Of a DNA stretch of 64,000 nucleotides, positions 54,571 to 63,077 are shown in pieces. The notes under the pieces were generated by a model. The model saw only the letters and a program-made list of their open reading frames with translations. It searched no databases and was not told the origin of the DNA. A program made the position numbers and the translations under genes. The stretch comes from Algoriphagus antarcticus. GTDB lineage: Bacteria; Bacteroidota; Bacteroidia; Cytophagales; Cyclobacteriaceae. Position 1 is the first letter of the stretch. Each line of letters starts with the position of its first letter. The stretch spans positions 49,183-113,182 of the forward strand of contig NZ_MSSW01000023.1 of the NCBI RefSeq assembly GCF_002150685.1. Direction: 5' to 3'.

Positions 54571-54586
54571 CCTAAAACTCACTTAT

Positions 54587-54727
54587 TCAAACCTTCAATT
54601 TACCTAAACAAGTAGCATTATTCTCCGCTGCTTCTAAAGGCGTAGTGCCTACAAACTGCTCTTGTTCTATTCCAAATACTTCACCCCGGATTCTTGGGGC
54701 AATTGAACAAAGGTAAGCCTGCCCTTA
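54587..54727 (-). pseudogene. Unidentified C-terminal coding remnant
   Basis: On the minus strand an open stretch of ~46 codons, bounded upstream by TAA and ending in TGA at 54587, reads LCSIAPRIRGEVFGIEQEQF and VGTTPLEAAENNATCLGKLK. It is protein-like in composition but has no start codon. I could not identify the family; the TTPLEAAENNA segment slightly recalls an ankyrin repeat. It overlaps the hairpin at 54717-54739. Confidence 0.25.
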
Positions 54728-54739
54728 TCAGGAGCAGGC
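54717..54739 (-). terminator. Hairpin downstream of the small-subunit gene
   Basis: GCCTGC (54717-54722) / GCAGGC (54734-54739) with a weak T-tract on the minus strand. Probably ends the operon of GMC oxidoreductase and small subunit. Confidence 0.5.
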
Positions 54740-54762
54740 CATTCTTTATAGGTTTATTTATC

Positions 54763-55323
54763 TTAAATAGCGTAAGCTTTATCAGCGTCTGTCCAAGGAA
54801 TACATGGATCAAATCTCCCTGGAGTTTCCACATAATTCAACGTCTGAGTAGCTCCAATTTCAGAAGAGAAATAGCCAAGTACAGTCAAGTCACGAAGCAT
54901 ATTTATCACCTCAGGACTTCTATCTTTTCCGCTGGCCTTAAACTCATCATACATTCCATTCAGATAAGCCAATCTTTCTTCTGCAGGCGCGCCCACAAAA
55001 TCTTTCCCATTAGCAGCTTTGAAGTCCTTTTTCAATTTGTTCAAGCCATCAACGAATACCTTTTGACTATCTCCGTCATAGGTGTCTTTGACCATCATCA
55101 CCATAAATGACCCGATACCTACAGCTTTAGCCCCAGGTGTATCCGTCTCAGGAATAATTGTGTCTCCCAACTCGTCCAAGTAAGCAATGTCATCCGGATC
55201 AAAATCTAATCCTTCAATTTGGTTTTCGGGTGTACAGCCAGTCATGATCGCCGTAGCGCCAATCATCGTCCCACCCATCATTACCATGACGCTCTTCAAA
55301 GCGTCTCTTCTATTCATAGTCAT
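54763..55323 (-). CDS. Gluconate 2-dehydrogenase subunit 3-like (Tat-exported small subunit)
   Basis: 186-residue small subunit of membrane-associated GMC-type sugar dehydrogenases. It begins with a twin-arginine signal (MNRRDALKSVMVMMGGTMIG), ending near a Cys (TAIMTGC) that could be lipidated. The mature part has the family pattern (DELGDTIIPETDTPGAKAVG; FVGAPAEERLAYLNGMYDEF). In characterised relatives this subunit carries the flavoprotein through the Tat pathway. It follows the GMC gene by 17 bp, making them a heterodimer candidate. Confidence 0.9.
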   Translation of the reverse strand: MTMNRRDALKSVMVMMGGTMIGATAIMTGCTPENQIEGLDFDPDDIAYLDELGDTIIPETDTPGAKAVGIGSFMVMMVKDTYDGDSQKVFVDGLNKLKKDFKAANGKDFVGAPAEERLAYLNGMYDEFKASGKDRSPEVINMLRDLTVLGYFSSEIGATQTLNYVETPGRFDPCIPWTDADKAYAI

Positions 55324-55340
55324 AGTCTTGTCTTTTACGA

Positions 55341-57020
55341 TTAGAGATTTTGCTTATTCAATTCATCTACTGCGAAAGCTGCCGCTCTTGCAGTCAGAGC
55401 CATGTAGGTAAGTGAAGGGTTCACGGCTGCAGCTGAGGTCATACATGCTCCATCAGTCACAAATACGTTTTTCGCTTCCCAAACTTGGTTATTTCCGTTC
55501 AGAACAGAAGTTTTAGGATCACGTCCCATTCTAGCTGTTCCCATTTCGTGAATACCCTGCCCGAAAGTGTATCCAGCATCGTACTCATTGATATTTTTGA
55601 ATCCTGCTACCTCCAGCATCTCTGCTGCATCAGCCATCATATCTTTACGCATTTTGATTTCATTGTCTTTGATCTCTGCGTTCATTACTAATGCTTTCAT
55701 TCCCCACTTATCTTTCACCGTATCACTAAACTTGATCGTGTTTTCATGGTAAGGAAGTATTTCGCCAAAGGCCGTAACACCCATAGACCATGGTCCTGGC
55801 TGGGTTAGTGCATCTTTCATAGGAGCGCCAAAATTCAATTCAGCCACATCACGAGACCATCCACTACGACTGGCTCCACCTTGATAACCAAAACCTCGAA
55901 GGTAATCTCTTTTATCTCCGTTTACATTTTGAAATCTTGGAATATAAAGTCCCGTTGGTCTTCGCCCAAAGTAATATTTGTCCTCATAGCCTTCCATTGT
56001 GCCATTTGCGCCCAATCGGAAATGGTGATCCATCACGTTATGACCAAGTTCTCCTGAGCTACTTCCCAATCCACCAGGCCAAACATCTGTCGCGGTGTTC
56101 ATTAGAATAGCTGTAGAGTTGAATGCCGAAGCACATAGGAATACGATTTTTGCATCGTATTCTATCGTCTGATTGGTCTCTGCATCCAGCACTTCTACGC
56201 CTGTGGCTTTCTTGCTGTCTTTGTCATAAATCAATTTTGTGACGATTGACCATGGACGAAGCGTAAGGTTACCAGTAGCTTTTGCAGCTGGCAAAGTGGA
56301 AGCTTGCGTGCTGAAATATCCACCAAATGGACATCCAAGTGAGCATTTATTTCTGTATTGACAGCCTGGTCTTCCTGGAAGTGGCTGGGTGATATTCGCC
56401 GGCCTACCGATAGTCCAAGTTCTAGCTCCCTTATAATGCTCCTTAATTTTGGCAGCACCATCTTCCTCCACACAGTTCATCGGCATGGGCGGCATAAACT
56501 CACCGTCAGGAAGCACATCCAAACCATCTTTGGAACCAGATACTCCTATAAATTTCTCCACATAAGAATACCAAGGAGCAATCTCATTGTAGCGTATCGG
56601 CCAATCGACCGCTACGCCTTCTTTTACATTGGCTTCAAAATCTAAATCAGACCAACGATAAGACTGTCTGCCCCAAAGCAATGATCGTCCACCTACTTGA
56701 TAGCCTCGGAACCATGTAAATGGTTTTTCTTCTACATAAGGAGAATCATCTTCATGTGCCCACCAGTCTATGTTCAACTCATTCAGTACATAATCTCTTC
56801 TTAAGTTTGGATGGTTTTCCAATTGCTCCTGAGTCCTTCTACCACGATGAGGTACTTCCCACGGTGGAATCGTAGCAGTTGTATAATCCTTAATGTGCTC
56901 CACATTAGGTCCTCTTTCGAGGAGTAATACTTTCAGCCCCTTCTCCGTCAATTCTTTTGCAGCCCAACCGCCGCTTATTCCTGACCCAACTACAATTGCG
57001 TCATATGCTTCATTTGCCAT
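55341..57020 (-). CDS. GMC-family FAD sugar dehydrogenase
   Basis: 559-residue flavoprotein of the glucose-methanol-choline family. FAD motif VVGSGISGGWAAKELTE (residues ~10-26); the GMC C-terminal domain has the active-site His in GIHEMGTARMGRDP and Asn in AAVNPSLTYMALTA. A Cys-rich stretch (GCQYRNKCSLGCPFGG) resembles the region that binds a [3Fe-4S] cluster in bacterial FAD-glucose dehydrogenases. It has no signal peptide, so export would rely on the Tat signal of the downstream small subunit. Relatives of this pair include glucoside 3-dehydrogenases; the exact substrate is inferred. Confidence 0.92.
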   Translation of the reverse strand: MANEAYDAIVVGSGISGGWAAKELTEKGLKVLLLERGPNVEHIKDYTTATIPPWEVPHRGRRTQEQLENHPNLRRDYVLNELNIDWWAHEDDSPYVEEKPFTWFRGYQVGGRSLLWGRQSYRWSDLDFEANVKEGVAVDWPIRYNEIAPWYSYVEKFIGVSGSKDGLDVLPDGEFMPPMPMNCVEEDGAAKIKEHYKGARTWTIGRPANITQPLPGRPGCQYRNKCSLGCPFGGYFSTQASTLPAAKATGNLTLRPWSIVTKLIYDKDSKKATGVEVLDAETNQTIEYDAKIVFLCASAFNSTAILMNTATDVWPGGLGSSSGELGHNVMDHHFRLGANGTMEGYEDKYYFGRRPTGLYIPRFQNVNGDKRDYLRGFGYQGGASRSGWSRDVAELNFGAPMKDALTQPGPWSMGVTAFGEILPYHENTIKFSDTVKDKWGMKALVMNAEIKDNEIKMRKDMMADAAEMLEVAGFKNINEYDAGYTFGQGIHEMGTARMGRDPKTSVLNGNNQVWEAKNVFVTDGACMTSAAAVNPSLTYMALTARAAAFAVDELNKQNL

Positions 57021-57048
57021 AAATATGGGTTTTAAGTTTTCTTTTTAT

Positions 57049-57927
57049 TTATACGTCACAGATCTGAACTCCCTGAGCCAAAGATGCCATTTTATCCTCT
57101 GACTTTGGAATAAACTCATGCGACACATAGCCCTTGTAGCCTGTGGCTACTATCGCTTTCATCAGTGCAGGATAATAAATCTCCTGCGTATCGTCCAATT
57201 CATTTCTCCCCGGATTTCCAGCAGTATGGTAGTGCCCAAAATACTGGTGATTATCCTGAACACTTCTGATCAAATCTCCTTCATCGATCTGCATATGATA
57301 GATATCGTAAAGAAGCTTGAAGTTCTCACTTCCTACCCTTTTACATAATTCGACACCAAAAGCAGATCTATCACATAGATAATCTTTATGATTCACTCTA
57401 CTATTGAGCAGTTCCATTTGAACGATGACTCCATGCTTTTCAGCTAAAGGAATTATTTTCTCCAGACCGATCAGGCAATTTTTCAAACCAGTCTCATCGT
57501 CCATTCCTCTTCTATTTCCAGAGAAACAGATTAGGTTTTTATATCCTGCTTCTGCTACCTGAGGAATCACTTCTGTGTAGTTTTTGATCAATTGCTCATG
57601 ATACTGAACCTCGCCAAATCCTTCTGTAAGGCTGATTTCCGCGCCGTTACACATAGAGGAGTCTAACCCGTGCTTCTTCAGAATATGCCAATTGCTTGGG
57701 CCGATCAAGTCTATGCCTTTGATACCGATTTTCTTAGCTTCTACACAGAAATCATCTAAACTATAATCACGAAAACACCAGTGGCACACACCGTGGTTTA
57801 TATTTCCTTTCAATGCATAGGGTTTCTCTTGCTTCAAATCAAAGGAGGATAACGTGCTGAATGCAGCACCACCAAGTAAAACTTTTTTGAAAGAATCTCT
57901 TCTTCCAGTGTCAATAGGTTTGGTCAT
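57049..57927 (-). CDS. TIM-barrel isomerase (hydroxypyruvate isomerase-like), Tat signal
   Basis: 292 residues from the ATG at 57927. A longer frame from 58035 overlaps the transporter gene and adds 36 non-conserved residues. The start is followed by a twin-arginine-like signal (TGRRDSFKKVLLGGAAFSTL), so export is likely. The AP-endonuclease-2/xylose isomerase-like barrel shows GIKGIDLIGPSNWHILKKHG, VIVQMELLNSRVNHKDY and the metal-site LLYDIYHMQIDEGDLI and YFGHYHTAGNPGRNELDDTQ. Resembles hydroxypyruvate isomerase, but in this setting it may act on keto-sugars. Part of the transporter-TIM-GMC-small subunit operon. Confidence 0.85.
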   Translation of the reverse strand: MTKPIDTGRRDSFKKVLLGGAAFSTLSSFDLKQEKPYALKGNINHGVCHWCFRDYSLDDFCVEAKKIGIKGIDLIGPSNWHILKKHGLDSSMCNGAEISLTEGFGEVQYHEQLIKNYTEVIPQVAEAGYKNLICFSGNRRGMDDETGLKNCLIGLEKIIPLAEKHGVIVQMELLNSRVNHKDYLCDRSAFGVELCKRVGSENFKLLYDIYHMQIDEGDLIRSVQDNHQYFGHYHTAGNPGRNELDDTQEIYYPALMKAIVATGYKGYVSHEFIPKSEDKMASLAQGVQICDV

Positions 57928-57935
57928 GAGGGGGT

Positions 57936-59162
57936 TTATTGATGTGAATTTATTTGTTCTTTCTTGAAAAGAGCCATGAAAAGTAGCAAAACCAATACAG
58001 AAATGCCAGCAGGAATCAACCAAATTGATTCCCAAAGATGTACTCCCGCTTCATTTGTGTAATAATTTGAGATTAATCCAGCCGCCCAGAAGCCAATCAG
58101 CATTCCTACACCATAAGTGGCAAAGGTAATTAACCCTTGTGCAGAAGATTTGTATTTCAGTCCAGCATGCGAATCAGTGTAGATTTGTCCACTTACAAAA
58201 AAGAAATCATAACAAATGCCATGGAGGGCTATACCGATCAACAACATCCAAACTCCTTCATTGGCATCTCCAAATGCAAAGAAAACATACCGTACTGCCC
58301 AAGCTAGCATAGCTACAATTAAAGTCTTTTTGATCCCAAATTTGGAAAAGAAAATAGGTAAGGCAAGCATAAATACTACTTCGGAAACCTGTCCGAGAGC
58401 CATTTTCCCTGTGGAATTTGTCAAGCCTATCTCTGTGAGAAAAGGACTTGTATTTTGATAATAAAATGCGAGAGGAATGCAGATAAGAATAGAGGAAATA
58501 AAGAAAACTGCATAATTCTTATGCTTTAGCAATCCCAGAGAATCCAATCCAAGGACTTCAGAAAGTTTGAAATCCCCTGCTGTTCTGGGCTGAGGTGGAG
58601 TATGCGGAAGTGCAAAACTAAACAGACCTAAGACCAAAGAGCTGACAGCCCCCATCAGCCAAGTGTTTCTCAATAAGCCTTCTTTTAATCCTTCCTGACT
58701 ATCCCAAGACATAAAACTGATCAATAAACCAGCAGCGATCCAGCCAATCGTCCCCCACACACGGATCTTTCCGAATTCTTTTGCGGGATCTTTCATTTGG
58801 TTAAAAGAAATGGAATTAACCAGTGCGAGAGTGGGCATAAAGAGAATCATATATATAAGGAGTATCGGGAAGAATCCCGAGAAGTCCGAGGAAGTGTAAA
58901 GCATATACATCAAACCCGCACCTATTATATGAATTACACCCAATATTCTCTGAGCATGAAAATACCGATCAGCAATCAATCCCACCACGAAGGGAGCGAT
59001 GATGGCACCAAACGATTGGGTAGAAAAGGCAAGTGAAATCTCCTGATCTTTTGCCAGAAGATTGGATCCCAGAAAAGTCCCCAAAGTCACATACCAAGAG
59101 CTCCAGATGAAAAACTCCAAAAACATCATAAAGGATAAACTTAACTTGGTATTGATGTTCAT
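57936..59162 (-). CDS. MFS transporter, nucleoside:H+ symporter (NupG-like) family
   Basis: 408-residue membrane protein with about twelve helices. The start (LSFMMFLEFFIWSSWYVTLG), GLIADRYFHAQRILG and KEFGKIRVWGTIGWIAAGLL are hallmarks of the NupG-like nucleoside symporter family. In Bacteroidota, members often lie in sugar-oxidation clusters and probably carry sugars. First gene of the minus-strand operon, diverging from the Gfo/Idh operon. The transported compound is not determinable from sequence; a keto-sugar or sugar is likely from context. Confidence 0.88.
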   Translation of the reverse strand: MNINTKLSLSFMMFLEFFIWSSWYVTLGTFLGSNLLAKDQEISLAFSTQSFGAIIAPFVVGLIADRYFHAQRILGVIHIIGAGLMYMLYTSSDFSGFFPILLIYMILFMPTLALVNSISFNQMKDPAKEFGKIRVWGTIGWIAAGLLISFMSWDSQEGLKEGLLRNTWLMGAVSSLVLGLFSFALPHTPPQPRTAGDFKLSEVLGLDSLGLLKHKNYAVFFISSILICIPLAFYYQNTSPFLTEIGLTNSTGKMALGQVSEVVFMLALPIFFSKFGIKKTLIVAMLAWAVRYVFFAFGDANEGVWMLLIGIALHGICYDFFFVSGQIYTDSHAGLKYKSSAQGLITFATYGVGMLIGFWAAGLISNYYTNEAGVHLWESIWLIPAGISVLVLLLFMALFKKEQINSHQ

Positions 59163-59415
59163 GGATTTAAAATTAGAATATAGAAGTGATAACTTTTAAG
59201 GTTCAGCCAAAGTTTAAAGTCTAGCCAATTTGAAGTATTTTAGGGAGGTCCAACGACTTCCCGAAGTAAGGTCTTCTCACTAACTGACAAAGCCATTCAT
59301 ACCAAGATGCAGCTATTGATCAATTATTCTATCAATTCACTAGAAGAGATAAGGTTTTTCCAATCGGAATCAATTATTTCAAGCATTTAATCCTGAATAT
59401 AAAGTCTTTTCCCAA
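59163..59415. promoter_or_regulatory. Divergent promoter region of the sugar-oxidation gene groups
   Basis: 253 bp between the two divergent operons must hold both promoters. TTTAAACTTTGG on the minus side near 59205 is close to, but not an exact, TAnnTTTG. No operator palindrome is clear, and no regulator gene is present in the cluster. Confidence 0.4.
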
Positions 59416-60585
59416 ATGTCATCCACACAAAAATTAAAAATTGGAATTATAGGTGGCGGACCAGGTTCTTTTATTGGAGCTATCCATTTGAATGGAGCAT
59501 TGATGGACGGATTGTTTGAGCTAGTAGCAGGAGCTTTTAGCTCAAATCCGGAAAAATCAAAACAACGAGGCGAAGAACTCTTGCTCGATCCTGGAAGAGT
59601 CTATGGCAATTACGATGAGATGTTTGCCAAAGAACTGGAACTTCCAGAAACTGAGCGAATAGATGTAGTAGTAATCGTGACGCCAAATAATGTGCACTTT
59701 GACCCTACAGTAAAAGCACTCAAATATGGTTTTCATGTAGCGCTGGACAAACCGCTAACGCTCAATTACGCAGAAGCAAAAGAATTATATCAACTAGTCA
59801 AAGCTTCTGAGAAAAGGTTTCTTCTCACTCATACTTACGCTGGCTATCCGATGATCAAGCAAGCCAAACAGATGATTGCTGAAGGACAAATCGGCAAAGT
59901 GAGAAAAGTCTATGTAGAATACCCTCAGGGCTGGCTGTGGAAATTGCTAGAATCTGAAAATAACAAGCAAGCAGAATGGCGGACGGATCCGAAAAGAAAT
60001 GGATTGGCAGGATGTATGGGTGATATTGGCACACACGCATTTCATTTGGCTGAGTATGTTTCCGGCGAAAAAGTAGCTGCTATCTGTGCAGACTTGTATA
60101 TCAAAGTGGATGGTAGACCGATTGATGACGATGGAGTGGTTTTGATGAGGTTTGAAAATGGCGCTTCTGGAGTGCTTACTGCCTCGCAAACAGACACTGG
60201 CGTAGAAAACAACCTAAGAATTAGAGTTTATGGTGAAAAAGGCGGTTTGGAATGGCAGCAGGAATTAAACAATACGCTTATCGCTCGCTGGCCAGATGCT
60301 CCAGATCAGATTTTGAGAGCAGGGACAGGCTATTTGGGTTCGCTTGCAAATGAGAACATACGAACTCCAGCCGGTCATCCAGAAGGATATATAGAAGCAT
60401 TCGCCAACTTGTATAGGAATTTCGCCAGATGCATATATGCTGAGCGAGCTGGAGAAACACCAAAACCAGAATGGGAAGACTATCCTGGCATAGAAGATGG
60501 AATCAGAGGAATGGCTTTCATTGATCATGTACTAGAAAGTAATGAGTCCGATGTAAAATGGACTACTTTTGAAGTGGAAAAATAA
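59416..60585 (+). CDS. Gfo/Idh/MocA-family oxidoreductase
   Basis: 389-residue NAD(P)-dependent sugar oxidoreductase. The nucleotide motif is IGIIGGGPGSFIGAIH (~residues 8-23), the catalytic-Lys region is VALDKPLTLNYAEAKELY (variant of the EKP motif), and CMGDIGTHAFHLAEYVSG carries the conserved Asp and His. No signal peptide, so cytoplasmic. In related clusters such enzymes reduce 3-keto-glucose to glucose or oxidise sugars with NAD+. First gene of the plus-strand operon, 32 bp before the isomerase-like gene. Confidence 0.93.
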   Translation: MSSTQKLKIGIIGGGPGSFIGAIHLNGALMDGLFELVAGAFSSNPEKSKQRGEELLLDPGRVYGNYDEMFAKELELPETERIDVVVIVTPNNVHFDPTVKALKYGFHVALDKPLTLNYAEAKELYQLVKASEKRFLLTHTYAGYPMIKQAKQMIAEGQIGKVRKVYVEYPQGWLWKLLESENNKQAEWRTDPKRNGLAGCMGDIGTHAFHLAEYVSGEKVAAICADLYIKVDGRPIDDDGVVLMRFENGASGVLTASQTDTGVENNLRIRVYGEKGGLEWQQELNNTLIARWPDAPDQILRAGTGYLGSLANENIRTPAGHPEGYIEAFANLYRNFARCIYAERAGETPKPEWEDYPGIEDGIRGMAFIDHVLESNESDVKWTTFEVEK

Positions 60586-60617
60586 ATTCTTGAACCTAAT
60601 AATTTAACCTTATTAAA

Positions 60618-61670
60618 ATGAAGACAATTAAAGGCCCAGCGATTTTTCTCGCTCAATTTATTGACGATAATGCGCCATTCAACAACTTAAAAAACATTTG
60701 CAACTACATGGCCGACCTTGGATATAAAGGCGTGCAAATCCCTTCGTGGGATGCTAGGATGATAGATTTGCAAAAAGCTGCCGAAAGCAAAACTTATGCG
60801 GATGAAATCATCGGCACAGTTGAAGAGGCTGGCTTGGAGATCACGGAACTTTCCACTCACCTTCAAGGTCAATTGGTTGCGGTACACCCAGCTTACAATG
60901 AGTTGTTTGACGGATTTGCACCGGATAATTTGAAAGGAAACGTACAGGGGAAAACTGATTGGGCAGTGCAGCAATTGAAATATGCAGCAAAAGCTTCCCA
61001 AAACATGGGACTTACTGCCCATGCTACTTTTTCGGGAGCATTGATGTGGCAAACCGTTTATCCTTGGCCACAGAGACCTGCTGGCTTGGTAGAAACTGGT
61101 TTCACAGAATTGGCAAAAAGATGGCTTCCTATTTTGGATGAATTCGATAATAATGGAGTGGATGTTTGTTATGAATTGCATCCTGGCGAAGATTTGCACG
61201 ATGGAGTGACATTTGAAATGTTTCTAGATAAAGTCAATAATCACAAGCGAGCCAATATCTTGTATGATCCAAGTCACTTCGTGTTACAATGTTTGGATTA
61301 CTTGCAATTCATTGACTTTTACCACGAAAGAATCAAAATGTTCCACGTAAAAGATGCCGAATTCAACCCTACCGGAAAGCAGGGTGTCTATGGCGGATAC
61401 CAAGGATGGGTAGAGCGAGCAGGTCGCTTCAGATCTTTGGGCGACGGACAAGTTGATTTTGGAGGAATTTTTAGCAAACTTTCCCAGTACGATTATGATG
61501 GATGGGCCGTCTTGGAATGGGAATGTGCTATCAAGCATCCTGAGCAAGGAGCTGCAGAAGGCGCTCCATTTATTGATTCACACATCATAAGAGTAACAGA
61601 AAAAGCATTTGATGACTTCGCCGGCAGAGGTGCAGACGAGGAATTCAACAAAAGAATCCTAGGAATTTAA
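60618..61670 (+). CDS. Sugar phosphate isomerase/epimerase (AP-endonuclease-2 TIM barrel)
   Basis: 350-residue cytoplasmic TIM-barrel enzyme. Metal-ligand regions: GLEITELSTHLQGQLVAVH, DVCYELHPGEDLHDG, NILYDPSHFVLQCLDY, KMFHVKDAEFNPTGKQG and WAVLEWECAIKHPEQGA. The family isomerises or epimerises sugars and polyols; members are typical companions of Gfo/Idh oxidoreductases. Second gene of the operon. The substrate is inferred to be the keto-sugar of the pathway or a derived sugar. Confidence 0.9.
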   Translation: MKTIKGPAIFLAQFIDDNAPFNNLKNICNYMADLGYKGVQIPSWDARMIDLQKAAESKTYADEIIGTVEEAGLEITELSTHLQGQLVAVHPAYNELFDGFAPDNLKGNVQGKTDWAVQQLKYAAKASQNMGLTAHATFSGALMWQTVYPWPQRPAGLVETGFTELAKRWLPILDEFDNNGVDVCYELHPGEDLHDGVTFEMFLDKVNNHKRANILYDPSHFVLQCLDYLQFIDFYHERIKMFHVKDAEFNPTGKQGVYGGYQGWVERAGRFRSLGDGQVDFGGIFSKLSQYDYDGWAVLEWECAIKHPEQGAAEGAPFIDSHIIRVTEKAFDDFAGRGADEEFNKRILGI

Positions 61671-61695
61671 TTACTTAAATAACTTATAAAACAAA

Positions 61696-62124
61696 ATGAA
61701 AATTACAAAACCAATAAACTTAGCGATTGCAGCAATGGCAGGTTTAGCATTTGCCTGCGGTAGCGGCGAAAAATCTACTGAAACTACTACAATTGAACCT
61801 GTAGGAACTCCAGCTGCTCCAGAAAAAGAAATGAGCCTTGAAGAAAAATACCAAGATGACCCTATTTATATCAAAGGACTTGCAAAACTTAAGGCCTCTG
61901 ATTGTACATCTTGTCACATGGTTGAAAGAAAAATCGTAGGCCCTTCGTATGCAGAGGTAGCTGCAAAGTATGAAAGCACTGAAGAGAACATCAACATGTT
62001 GGCTCAAAAAGTAGTCAATGGTGGTGTAGGTGTATGGGGTGAAATTCCAATGCCTGCCCACCCTACAGTAAGTTTGGAAGATGCTAAAGACATGGTGGCT
62101 TATGTACTCATTCTTAAAAAATAA
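61696..62124 (+). CDS. Lipoprotein c-type cytochrome
   Basis: 142-residue monoheme cytochrome c. Signal peptide with lipobox (AAMAGLAFAC, Cys21) followed by a Ser/Thr/Pro-rich linker (~22-45), then the heme motif CTSCH (DCTSCHMVERKIVGPSY) and the sixth ligand Met in EIPMPAHPTVS. The pattern is of cytochrome c-551/552. It is encoded 1 bp before the DUF1080 gene and across the divergon from the GMC dehydrogenase, so it is the likely electron acceptor of that enzyme in the periplasm. Confidence 0.93.
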   Translation: MKITKPINLAIAAMAGLAFACGSGEKSTETTTIEPVGTPAAPEKEMSLEEKYQDDPIYIKGLAKLKASDCTSCHMVERKIVGPSYAEVAAKYESTEENINMLAQKVVNGGVGVWGEIPMPAHPTVSLEDAKDMVAYVLILKK

Positions 62125-62125
62125 G

Positions 62126-62866
62126 ATGAAAAAAAATTATATCATCGTAGCAGCATTGGCAAGTATTCTTGCTTCTTGTTCTGGGGAAAAAGCAACCGAA
62201 ACTGAGGCCGAAGAACTCACTGTAGCAGAAGCTCCGGCAGAAGAATGGACCGATTTATTCGCTAACAACGATTTCTCAAACTGGCACAAATACGGTGGTG
62301 GAGAAGTGGGCAAAGCTTGGAAAATCGAGAACGGTGAAGCATATCTTGATGCCAAAAACAAAGACGGCTGGCAAACAGGAGACGGTGGAGACATCATCAC
62401 TAATGAGGAATACGAAAATTTCCATTTGAAATACGATTGGAAAATCGCACAAAACGGAAATAGTGGTGTTATCTTTTATTCTCATGAAGCTTCAGAATAT
62501 CAAAATTCATGGAACACGGGAATGGAAATGCAGGTACTGGACAACGAGGGCCATCCTGACTCTAAAATCGTGAGCCATAGAGCAGGAGATCTGTACGACC
62601 TGATCGTAAGCAGTGAAGAGACGGTGAAGCCTTATGGAGAATGGAACTCAGCTGAGATCATTTCTAACAACGGCAAACTTGACCTTATCCTTAATGGTAC
62701 TACTGTGGTGAGCACTACACTTTGGACTCCTGAGTGGGAAGCTTTAATCGCAGACAGCAAATTCAAAGACATGCCTAATTTCGGCACTTACAAGAAAGGT
62801 AGAATTGCACTTCAAGATCATGGTGATCTAGTCACCTTCAAAAATGTGATGATTAAAAAACTTTAA
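62126..62866 (+). CDS. DUF1080 (3-keto-disaccharide hydrolase) lipoprotein
   Basis: 246 residues from the ATG at 62126 (MKKNYIIVAALASILASC, lipobox LASC). An in-frame ATG at 62081 lies inside the cytochrome gene and is rejected. A concanavalin-like DUF1080 domain covers most of the mature protein: WTDLFANNDFSNWHKYGGG, WKIAQNGNSGVIFYSHEAS, GMEMQVLDNEGHPDSK, and the terminal IALQDHGDLVTFKNVMIKK. Characterised relatives cleave glycosidic bonds after C3 oxidation of the sugar. The Glu, Asp and His of the conserved blocks are present. Last gene of the plus-strand operon, with a strong terminator. Confidence 0.9.
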   Translation: MKKNYIIVAALASILASCSGEKATETEAEELTVAEAPAEEWTDLFANNDFSNWHKYGGGEVGKAWKIENGEAYLDAKNKDGWQTGDGGDIITNEEYENFHLKYDWKIAQNGNSGVIFYSHEASEYQNSWNTGMEMQVLDNEGHPDSKIVSHRAGDLYDLIVSSEETVKPYGEWNSAEIISNNGKLDLILNGTTVVSTTLWTPEWEALIADSKFKDMPNFGTYKKGRIALQDHGDLVTFKNVMIKKL

Positions 62867-62881
62867 TTTTTACACTTATCA

Positions 62882-62925
62882 AAACGAAAAAAGAGTCCTG
62901 CTGATGTGGGACTCTTTTTTCGTTT
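62882..62925 (+). terminator. Strong terminator of the Gfo/Idh-DUF1080 operon
   Basis: Perfect 17-bp stem, arms 62882-62898 and 62909-62925 (GAGTCC / GGACTC at the loop end, A/T tracts outside), with a 10-base loop. The symmetric tracts make it effective in both directions. Confidence 0.95.
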
Positions 62926-62941
62926 GAAAAGGATTCTTTAT

Positions 62942-63058
62942 TAGGCTGAGCTTACCAGCTTCCATAAATTTTCTGGATTTCATTTTTTTGATCTGCAATT
63001 CTCTTCGTTTTGCGGATGGTAAATCATCGAATGCTTCTTGATAAACGAGAGTTTGAGG
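62942..63058 (-). pseudogene. GIY-YIG endonuclease C-terminal remnant
   Basis: On the minus strand 39 codons read PQTLVYQEAFDDLPSAKRRE and LQIKKMKSRKFMEAGKLSL, the typical end of small GIY-YIG (UvrC/URI-like) nucleases (xLVYxEEFxxxxxAxxREKxIKxxKSRK). A TAG lies immediately upstream in frame (63059-63061), and the N-terminal half with GIY and YIG is absent from the flanking sequence. A fragment left after deletion. Confidence 0.65.
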
Positions 63059-63077
63059 CTATACATATCTCTATAGA

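Noticed and set aside
57928..58035. Upstream start for the hydroxypyruvate isomerase-like gene
   Set aside because: The extension is the transporter gene's 3' end read in another frame, and the Tat-like signal begins at 57927.
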